NCBI GenBank assembly: GCA_041621405.1
Contig: JBFKAV010000058.1
Span: forward strand, 1-19,136
Reading direction: 5' to 3'
DNA: 19,136 nt
DNA from: JBFKAV01 sp041621405
Lineage (GTDB): Bacteria; Pseudomonadota; Alphaproteobacteria; Rhodobacterales; Rhodobacteraceae
A model generated the notes under the pieces. The model did no database searches. It saw nothing but the letters and a program-made list of their open reading frames with translations, and was not told where the DNA came from. Positions within the stretch are counted from its first letter, which is position 1; each line of letters opens with the position of its first letter. Shown one piece after another: positions 13,667-19,136 of the stretch. The position numbers and the translations under genes are program-made.

Positions 13667-15763
13667 TCACTTCTCCGCCTTGGCCAAGGCCTGCTCCGGC
13701 AGATCGAGGCTGAAGATGAAGAGCTGGCCGCCCCGGTCGGCCTCGGCCTCTGCGACCGCGCCGGAGGATTCGCCGCCCTGCTGGACGACGCCGATCAGCA
13801 GCTGCCGCGACAGCGGCAGGCTGGCGTTGACCGCCTGCTCGCCGGTCCCGGCGAGCTCGTCCATCGTGTAGAACCTGCCATCTTCCCTTCGGGTGACGAG
13901 CGCGGTGATGGTCCAGGTCCCCGAGAACTCCGCGCTCTGGGCGCTCGTGAACGTGCCGCCGTAGGCCGAGGCGCCGGCTGCGGCCCGCGGGTTCTGATTG
14001 CCGCCCGCCATCGCCAGGAAGTAGCCCTTGCCCTCCTCGGCGAGCTGCATCGTTTCGGGGTCGATGACCAGTGCGTACTTGCGCTCGCCGAAAACGTTGT
14101 TCGAATCCTCGTCGACGATCAGCACGTCGGAATCGGCGGCCCTGATCCAGTGCAGGCCGTCGGGGCTTCTCGTCCTGGCGGTCCCATCCTCCCAGGTCGC
14201 GTGGGTGCCCGCGCCGCCGTGCTTCCTGCCCTTGCCGCCCACCTCGAGGGTGAGCGCGCCGTCATAGGCGCCCAGCACGCGATCGACCCGCGCCGTCACC
14301 ATCGCCGGAAGGCCGCCCTCGGCCGCCTCGAGCTCGGCCACCAGCTCGGCGAGCTCGATCGAGAGCATGCCGCCTTCCTGGGTCAGGTTCTGCACCCACC
14401 GGTGCCGGGAGATGTCGGGATCGACGGCCGGGTGCTCGGTCTTGCTGTCGCCGACGAAGTAGGTGTAGCCCTCCGGCTGCTCCCCGGCCTGCTGCCAGAG
14501 CGCCATCTCCGTCTCGCCCACCGCGACGGGCCTGTCCCAGCCGCCCCACCGGTACGAGGTCGGCACGAAGGCGGCGGCGAAGCTCCGCGCCGCCTCCGGG
14601 TTGGTGATGTAGGCGTCCATCATCTCCGTCGTCGGATCGATCTCGGCGATGCCGAGATCGGCGTAGACCTCGTTGGCGACCGCGAGGCCGTAGATCCTGC
14701 CGTGGAGAAGGCCGTTCCGCGCCAGGAACCGGTCGCGCTCCGGGGCATCCTCGCCCACCGGGAAGCCGGCGGCGTCGCGGCCCTTGCGGCCGATATAGAT
14801 CCTGAGCGGCGCGGGTTCGACCTCGTGGTTGTAGCCGGCCATCACCAGGACCACGTAGTCGCGGTGGCCAGGGTTGATCGGCAGGATCTTCTCGTAGCCG
14901 GTCTGGCCCAGCGCCGGCACCGTGTAGGCGGTGGCCTCTGCGATGTCGACGACGATCGAGGCGAGCCCCATGGTCTCGTTGCTGTCGAGCAGCGTCCCGG
15001 TGACGTTGCCCTCGGCGTCGGTCAGCCAGAACATCGCCTCGATGTTCCACTCCTCGGCGGCCAGCCACACATCGTCGGCAAAGCCGATGCCGTCGCCGTA
15101 CTTGCCGGCCGGTTCGTAGCGGGCGCCGCAGAGCGAGTTGAAAAAGAAGTCGCCCTTGCTGAGCCGCCGGCCGGGTGCAAAGTCCACCATCGTGCCGTCC
15201 GGCAGCGCCTGGTTGCCCCATAGGCCACCCTCGGCCCGCGGCTTCACCTCGTTGCCGAACACGTCGAAGACCCGGTCGAAGAGGTGGCCCGAGCCCTTCA
15301 CGATGCTCGCCGCGGCGGCGTCGTTGCCCAGTAAGTCGGCGAGCCCGGCGCGGTCATAGTCGATGGTGTGGATGTGCGATCCGGTGAAGGTCGCGCCCGA
15401 GCGCATCTGCCAGCCGTAGGTCTCGCGCGACATCGTGCCGGAGGATTCGGATTGATACGCGATGCGCACGGTATCCTCGTCGGCCAGCCAGGCGGCATGG
15501 CCGTCGGGGTGGCCGGTCAGCGCCTGGCCGGTCGCGGCGTCGACCTCGCCCAGGGTGGCGAGCGCCTTCATCGCCCCGAGGAACGGGAAGGCGGTGTCGC
15601 CGCTCTGCCCGTCGATCAACTCGCCGGGCTCGTCGGCGGTGCTGGCCTCGGCGATCAGCGCGGTGACCTCGCCGATCCTCTTCATCTCGGCGGCCGCTGA
15701 ATGCGTGGTCGACATCAGCAAGGCTGCGACGAGCGTGGCGGTCTTCCGTCCGGCCGGGGACAT
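13667..15763 (-). CDS. Large exported protein of uncertain function, possible beta-propeller (PhoX-like?)
   Basis: 698 residues with a Sec-type signal peptide (about 1-25, ...STTHSAAA before EMKR), hence periplasmic or secreted. The mature part has many short strand-like blocks with Gly/Asp turns, suggesting a beta-propeller: NSLCGARYEPAG (209-220), DDVWLAAEEWN (230-240), INPGHRDYVVLVMAGYNHE (296-314), FVGDSKTEHPAVDPDIS (436-452) and LIVDEDSNN (548-556). The combination of a Cys-Gly block, a following AEEW, and a GDSKTEH block is reminiscent of the PhoX (DUF839) phosphatase family, but the usual PhoX core motifs are not clearly present, so I do not assign that activity. It is rich in Asp/Glu, as for a metal- or calcium-binding exported protein. 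The start at 15763 has AAGGAG five bases upstream; an earlier GTG-type start at 15856 would bury the signal peptide. It is divergent from the rhomboid gene. Confidence 0.9.
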   Translation of the reverse strand: MSPAGRKTATLVAALLMSTTHSAAAEMKRIGEVTALIAEASTADEPGELIDGQSGDTAFPFLGAMKALATLGEVDAATGQALTGHPDGHAAWLADEDTVRIAYQSESSGTMSRETYGWQMRSGATFTGSHIHTIDYDRAGLADLLGNDAAAASIVKGSGHLFDRVFDVFGNEVKPRAEGGLWGNQALPDGTMVDFAPGRRLSKGDFFFNSLCGARYEPAGKYGDGIGFADDVWLAAEEWNIEAMFWLTDAEGNVTGTLLDSNETMGLASIVVDIAEATAYTVPALGQTGYEKILPINPGHRDYVVLVMAGYNHEVEPAPLRIYIGRKGRDAAGFPVGEDAPERDRFLARNGLLHGRIYGLAVANEVYADLGIAEIDPTTEMMDAYITNPEAARSFAAAFVPTSYRWGGWDRPVAVGETEMALWQQAGEQPEGYTYFVGDSKTEHPAVDPDISRHRWVQNLTQEGGMLSIELAELVAELEAAEGGLPAMVTARVDRVLGAYDGALTLEVGGKGRKHGGAGTHATWEDGTARTRSPDGLHWIRAADSDVLIVDEDSNNVFGERKYALVIDPETMQLAEEGKGYFLAMAGGNQNPRAAAGASAYGGTFTSAQSAEFSGTWTITALVTRREDGRFYTMDELAGTGEQAVNASLPLSRQLLIGVVQQGGESSGAVAEAEADRGGQLFIFSLDLPEQALAKAEK

Positions 15764-15891
15764 GGTTGCTCCTTCTGGGAGATCGCGGCATTCGGTGATC
15801 GGCCGGAGGAGGATAGCTCGATTCGTTCGCCGCACCCTAGGCGCAAGAGGTGACATTCGCCCGACCTCTCGAAGCGGTCCATCGCTCCTTC

Positions 15892-15920
15892 TTGACGGCC
15901 CGGCGGGCTTGGCCCACCGT
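15892..15920 (+). promoter_or_regulatory. Candidate promoter giving a leaderless rhomboid mRNA
   Basis: TTGACG (15892-15897, five of six -35 bases), a 17-bp spacer and CACCGT (15915-15920, poor -10), then seven bases to the ATG at 15928. Transcription would start at or next to the start codon. No Shine-Dalgarno sequence precedes the ATG, which agrees with a leaderless transcript. Confidence 0.4.
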
Positions 15921-15927
15921 CCGCCCC

Positions 15928-16662
15928 ATGTTCCCGATCCGCGACCACAACCCCTCTGGGCGCACGCCCTACGTCACCTACGCGCTGATCCTCGCCAACG
16001 TCGCGGTGTTCCTGGCGATGCTGCCGCTCTACGGCTCGCCGGCGCGGCTGATGTCATTCTACCTCAACTGGGGCCTCGTCCCCGCCTTCGGCGACCCGGC
16101 CAACTACCTCACCTCGATGTTCCTCCATGCCGGGTTCCTGCACCTGATCGGCAACATGCTGTTCCTCTGGGTCTTCGGCGACAACCTCGAGGACAAGATG
16201 GGCCACCTGCCCTATCTCGGCTTCTACCTCCTCGCCGGCGTCGCCTCGGCTGTCGCCCAGGTCGCGGCCAATCCCGCCTCGACGATTCCCATGGTCGGCG
16301 CCTCGGGCGCAATTGCCGGGGTGATGGGCGGCTACCTTCTCCTGTTCCCGAAGGCGCGGGTCGACGTCCTGGTGATCATCGTCATCTTCGTCAGGATCTT
16401 CCCGGTGCCGGCGTGGATCGTGCTCGGGCTCTGGTTCGCGATCCAGCTCTATTCGGGCGCGGCTACGCCGATGGACGGCGGCGGCGTCGCCTACTGGGCC
16501 CATGCCGGCGGCTTCCTCGCCGGCCTCGTCATGACCTTGCCGTTCTGGCTCCGTCTCGGCGGCCCGGCGTACTGGAACCGCACCCACGGCGCGCCGCCCC
16601 ACCCCGAGGCGGCCTACCGGATCCGCAAGAGCTCGATCCCCTCGATCCGGCGCCGGCGCTAG
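15928..16662 (+). CDS. Rhomboid-family intramembrane serine protease
   Basis: 244-residue inner-membrane protease that cleaves transmembrane substrates within the lipid bilayer. Six or so hydrophobic segments are visible. The catalytic serine is S126 in GASGAIAGVMGGY (124-136) and the partner histidine is H192 in YWAHAGGFLAGL (189-200); the upstream HLIGNMLFLWVFG (72-84) supplies the conserved His/Asn of the oxyanion region. All key residues are present, so it should be active. The start at 15928 (MFPIRDHNPSGRTPYVTYAL) matches the usual N-terminus of this alphaproteobacterial subgroup; an upstream GTG at 15850 would add 26 residues. No ribosome-binding site is visible before 15928. The C-terminal tail is Arg-rich and cytoplasmic. 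It is divergent from the large exported protein and convergent with suhB. The substrate is unknown. Confidence 0.93.
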   Translation: MFPIRDHNPSGRTPYVTYALILANVAVFLAMLPLYGSPARLMSFYLNWGLVPAFGDPANYLTSMFLHAGFLHLIGNMLFLWVFGDNLEDKMGHLPYLGFYLLAGVASAVAQVAANPASTIPMVGASGAIAGVMGGYLLLFPKARVDVLVIIVIFVRIFPVPAWIVLGLWFAIQLYSGAATPMDGGGVAYWAHAGGFLAGLVMTLPFWLRLGGPAYWNRTHGAPPHPEAAYRIRKSSIPSIRRRR

Positions 16663-16738
16663 GGCGAACGCCGTCTAGATCGGCTCACGCCCCGGGAAGC
16701 TGAGGATCGCGCCTGGCCCGAGGGTGGAGCGTATCGCG

Positions 16739-16785
16739 CCCGCCCTGGGGGGCGGGTCGGGTGCGATCCGGGGCCGGCGCCCCGG
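16739..16785. terminator. Two GC hairpins between rhomboid and suhB genes
   Basis: Within the 171-bp gap between the convergent genes: CCCGCCC-TGGG-GGGCGGG (16739-16756) and CCGGGGC-CGGC-GCCCCGG (16768-16785), each a perfect 7-bp stem with a 4-nt loop. Neither is followed by a T-run on either strand. They probably serve as transcript ends for one or both genes. The rest of the gap shows nothing recognisable. Confidence 0.45.
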
Positions 16786-16833
16786 GCCGTTGGCTGAGGC
16801 CAGTGCTTCCGGTCCGCTCCTTGGAAGACCGCG

Positions 16834-17625
16834 TCAGCCTTCGCGGATCGCCTCGGCGAAGGCCGCGAACAGATCGCCATTGGCGCAGAGGATCGAGCCC
16901 GACTCGAGGACCGGGTCGCCGGAGCGGACGGCCTCGACCAGCCCGCCCGCCTCGCGCACGATGATGAGCCCCGCGGCCACGTCCCAGGGGCCGAGCTCGC
17001 GCTCCCAGAAGCCGTCGAAACGGCCGGCGGCCACATAGGCGAGGTCGAGCGCCGCTGCGCCCCAGCGCCGGACCCCGGCGGTCACCGGCATCAGCCGAGT
17101 GAGATCGCGGATCATCGCCGGAAGCGTCGTCTTGCTGCCGAAGGGAATCCCGGTGGCGAAGATCGCCTCCTCCAGCCGTCGCCGGCCCGAGACGCGCAGC
17201 CGCTGGCGGTCGCCGAGCCAGGCCCCCTGCCCCTTCTCGGCATGGAACGTCTCGTCCTTCGCCGGATCGTAGACCACGCCGGCGACGATCTCGCCCTTGT
17301 GCTCGAGCGCGATCGACACCGCCCAGTGCGGCAGCCCGTGCAGGAAGTTCGTGGTGCCGTCCAAGGGATCGACGATCCAGCGCCGGGTCGGGTCCTCGCC
17401 CTTCTCCTCGCCGCCCTCCTCGGCGAGCCAGCCGTAGGTCGGCCGCGCGCCCCTGAGCTCCTCCTTCAGGATCGCCTCGGCCCTGAGGTCGGCCTTGGAG
17501 ACGAAGTCTCCAGGCCCCTTGGCCGAGACCTGCAGGTTCTCGACCTCGCGGAAATCCTTGACCAGCGAGCGCCCCGCCTTGCGGGCGGCCTTGATCATGA
17601 TGTTGAGGTTGGCCGAGCCTTGCAT
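16834..17625 (-). CDS. suhB: Inositol-1-monophosphatase family protein
   Basis: 263-residue magnesium-dependent phosphatase of the inositol monophosphatase superfamily, cytoplasmic. The metal and phosphate motifs are intact: WLAEEGG (66-72, E70 as ligand), DPLDGTTNF (86-94, D86 and D89 as ligands, T91 for the activated water) and the C-terminal WDVAAGLIIVREAGG (214-228, D215 as ligand). In E. coli, SuhB also acts in rRNA transcription antitermination; whether that applies here cannot be judged. The start at 17625 has GGAGA six bases upstream; longer in-frame starts add an unrelated Arg-rich stretch. It lies 192 bp after the phosphodiesterase gene on the same strand, far enough that its own promoter is possible. 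The symbol rests on family and genomic convention. Confidence 0.93.
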   Translation of the reverse strand: MQGSANLNIMIKAARKAGRSLVKDFREVENLQVSAKGPGDFVSKADLRAEAILKEELRGARPTYGWLAEEGGEEKGEDPTRRWIVDPLDGTTNFLHGLPHWAVSIALEHKGEIVAGVVYDPAKDETFHAEKGQGAWLGDRQRLRVSGRRRLEEAIFATGIPFGSKTTLPAMIRDLTRLMPVTAGVRRWGAAALDLAYVAAGRFDGFWERELGPWDVAAGLIIVREAGGLVEAVRSGDPVLESGSILCANGDLFAAFAEAIREG

Positions 17626-17789
17626 TCGGTGTCTCCGGTCGGGATCACGGCGGCCTAATACGCGGGCGGCAGGCGGAAGGGAAGGGCCCGAGCCCGCGCG
17701 ACGGAGCCAGGCGGATCGCCCGGCGCAAGCGTCAACATGCCCGGTTTCCAACGCCGGCGGCTCCTGTCGACCGGAGGCATTCCGCGATT

Positions 17790-17812
17790 CCGGCCGACGC
17801 GCTGCCGGCCGG
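17790..17812 (-). terminator. Hairpin just after the phosphodiesterase stop
   Basis: CCGGCCG (17790-17796) and CGGCCGG (17806-17812) form a 7-bp stem with a 9-nt loop, starting 5 nt after the TGA on the minus strand. No U-tract follows. It could attenuate or end the regulator-phosphodiesterase transcript before suhB. The remainder of the 17626-17817 gap shows no clear promoter. Confidence 0.4.
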
Positions 17813-17817
17813 TTTCG

Positions 17818-18582
17818 TCAGCCGCTGCCGCGCCACTGGCCGCGGCGGGTGAGCACCTCGCGCAGGAGGCTCGGCCGGTCGGTCATGATGCCGTCGACCC
17901 CGAGGTCGAGAAGCCGCTCGATCCCGCCTGCCTCGTCCACCGTCCAGACGTGGACCTGCAGCCCCCGCGCCTGCGCCGCCCTCACGAAGCCCCGGGTGAC
18001 GATCGGGATGCCGCGGTGACGGGGCGGCACCTGCAGCGCGTGGAAACGCGGGCGCCCGACCGGCAGGCCGAAGCCGCCGAGCCAGATCCGCACCACCCCG
18101 GCGCGGGCCGGCGACCAGGCCAGCCCGTCGCCGAACATCGCCCGGAGCCGGGCAGTGCGCGGGGCCGAGAACGAGCCGACGCAGACCCGCCCCAGCGCGC
18201 CGGCGGCGCGGATCGCCCGGGCCATCGGCTCGACCGCCGCGTCGGACTTCGTGTCGAGGTTGACGTTGAGGCCGGGGAAGGCCTCGAGCAGCGCGTCGAG
18301 CCGCGGCACCCGCCCGCCCGCCTTCAGCCGGACCCCGGACAGCTCGGCCCAGCTGAGCTCCCCCACCCGCTCAGGCCGCCCCGCCATCCGCAGGAGCGTC
18401 TCGTCGTGGAACAGCACCGCAACACCGTCGCTGGTGGCCTGCACGTCGGTCTCGACATGACTGTAGCCCAGGCCCACCGCCTGCTCGAAGGCCGCCATCG
18501 TGTTCTCCTCGGCCTCGAGCGCGCCGCCGCGATGGGCGATGGCGATCGGCAGCGGATGGTCGAGGAACGGGTGCGGCCTCAT
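17818..18582 (-). CDS. ugpQ: Glycerophosphodiester phosphodiesterase
   Basis: 254-residue GDPD-family enzyme that hydrolyses glycerophosphodiesters to glycerol-3-phosphate and an alcohol. There is no signal peptide, so it is cytoplasmic, as is E. coli UgpQ. The TIM-barrel motifs are present: AHRGG (16-20, catalytic H17 and R18), EEN (25-27), ETDVQATSDGVAVLFHD (44-60, metal ligands E44 and D46, catalytic H59) and NLDTK (108-112), where D110 stands at the position that is often Glu. The C-terminal VWTVDE and GVDGIMTDRP blocks complete the fold. The ATG shares ATGA with the TGA of the upstream LysR-type regulator, so the two are almost certainly co-transcribed and translationally coupled. The symbol is by family; the substrate range is unproven. 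Confidence 0.92.
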   Translation of the reverse strand: MRPHPFLDHPLPIAIAHRGGALEAEENTMAAFEQAVGLGYSHVETDVQATSDGVAVLFHDETLLRMAGRPERVGELSWAELSGVRLKAGGRVPRLDALLEAFPGLNVNLDTKSDAAVEPMARAIRAAGALGRVCVGSFSAPRTARLRAMFGDGLAWSPARAGVVRIWLGGFGLPVGRPRFHALQVPPRHRGIPIVTRGFVRAAQARGLQVHVWTVDEAGGIERLLDLGVDGIMTDRPSLLREVLTRRGQWRGSG

Positions 18583-19136
18583 GCCGGGGCCTTGGCCGCC
18601 GCCTTTGCCGGCGCCGCTTCGCGCTGCAGCTGTACCGGGATCGTCCGCGCCAGCTTGAGCACATGCGCCATGTAGGGCTTCTTCGCGTCCGCCTCGCGAA
18701 CCGCGGCATAGAGCCGGCGGGTGATGCCCGCCTCGGTCAGCCGCCGGGTCACGTAGTCGGTGGAATAGGTCACCTCGCGCAGGACCCAGTCCGGCAGCAC
18801 CGCGACGCCCCGGTTCGAGGCCACGAGCAGCAGGATCACCGCCGTCAGCTCCACCTGCCGCACCGCCCGCGGCTCCACCTTGGCCGGGATGAGGAGCTGG
18901 CTGAAGACGTCGAGCCGGGTGCGGTCCACCGGATAGCTGATCAGCGTCTCGCCGCGGAAATCCTCGGCCTCGATCCAGGGCTTCGCCGCGAGGGGATGCA
19001 GCGAGGACGCGACGAAGACCGGCTCGTAGTCGAAGAGCGGCACGAAGCTCACGCCGGGAAGGTCCTCGGGGTCGGAGGAGACGACGAGGTCGACCTCCTC
19101 GCGGATCAGCGCCGGCAGCGCGCCGAAGGCCAGTCC
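18579..19136 (-). CDS. LysR-family regulator, MetR-like (5' end outside window)
   Basis: C-terminal 185 residues of a LysR-type transcription regulator; the frame is open to the window edge, so the N-terminal helix-turn-helix is not seen. The visible part is the effector-binding domain: VDLVVSSDPEDLPGVSFVPLFDYEPVFVAS, HPLAAKPWIEAEDF, ETLISYPVDRTRLDVF and LLLVASNRGVAVLPDWV, then RLYAAVREAD. This closely follows the pattern of E. coli MetR (VDLVMTSD..., MFDYE, HPLAAK, ETLLIYPVQRSRLDVW, RLYAAVRDGE), the homocysteine-responsive activator of methionine synthesis genes. The Ala/Lys/Pro-rich tail (QREAAPAKAAAKAPA) is an extension of no known role. It overlaps the phosphodiesterase start by ATGA. A MetR-type ligand domain is likely, but the target genes are not visible. 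Confidence 0.88.
   Translation of the reverse strand, partial: GLAFGALPALIREEVDLVVSSDPEDLPGVSFVPLFDYEPVFVASSLHPLAAKPWIEAEDFRGETLISYPVDRTRLDVFSQLLIPAKVEPRAVRQVELTAVILLLVASNRGVAVLPDWVLREVTYSTDYVTRRLTEAGITRRLYAAVREADAKKPYMAHVLKLARTIPVQLQREAAPAKAAAKAPA

Noticed and set aside
15764..15860. PHO box upstream of the large exported protein
   Set aside because: A GTCAC-like sequence occurs, but the two direct repeats of a PHO box are not present, so it gives no support to a phosphate-starvation or PhoX call.

Overview
The window is a GC-rich bacterial chromosomal segment, most likely from an alphaproteobacterium of the Rhodobacteraceae/Paracoccaceae type. This is inferred from the strong G/C preference at third codon positions, the Lrp-type regulator divergent from a type B PutA (no N-terminal DNA-binding domain), the alphaproteobacterial form of MetRS, and the general character of the proteins. 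I see no phage, transposase, integrase, CRISPR array or plasmid replication gene, so it reads as core chromosome with a few less-characterised genes.

Layout. 1-444: 3' part of a cytochrome b561 gene. 445-817: gene-free stretch with two perfect hairpins. 818-2041: MFS transporter, convergent with a minus-strand pair (outer-membrane beta-barrel protein, then an AMP-forming acyl-CoA ligase-like enzyme); the transporter and ligase share the palindrome CTAG as their stop codons. 4153-5871: metG, followed by a double-hairpin intergenic element and a convergent CPBP-family membrane protease. 6923-8920: a Tat-exported multicopper oxidase and a small membrane protein resembling a piece of heme-copper oxidase subunit I; the second gene is preceded by three 16-bp-spaced repeats. 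8994-9200: a cold-shock protein with a clear terminator and a probable long leader. 9398-9481: tRNA-Leu(UAA). 9537-13585: the proline catabolism locus, a putR-like Lrp regulator divergent from putA. 13667-15763: a large exported protein I cannot assign firmly. 15928-16662: a rhomboid protease, possibly leaderless. 16834-19136: a minus-strand series of a MetR-like LysR regulator (cut by the window end), a glycerophosphodiester phosphodiesterase overlapping it by ATGA, and an inositol-monophosphatase (suhB) gene.

How they work together. The clearest functional unit is putR/putA, in which the regulator senses proline and controls oxidation of proline to glutamate. The multicopper oxidase and its small neighbour suggest periplasmic copper handling or redox chemistry. 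The beta-barrel protein, ligase and transporter may handle a common hydrophobic or organic-acid substrate, but that is only inference from adjacency. The rest are housekeeping genes (metG, csp, tRNA-Leu, suhB). The best candidates for something under-described are the exported 698-residue protein, the 135-residue oxidase-like protein with its repeat-bearing leader, and the structured intergenic element after metG. No wholly new multi-gene system is evident.
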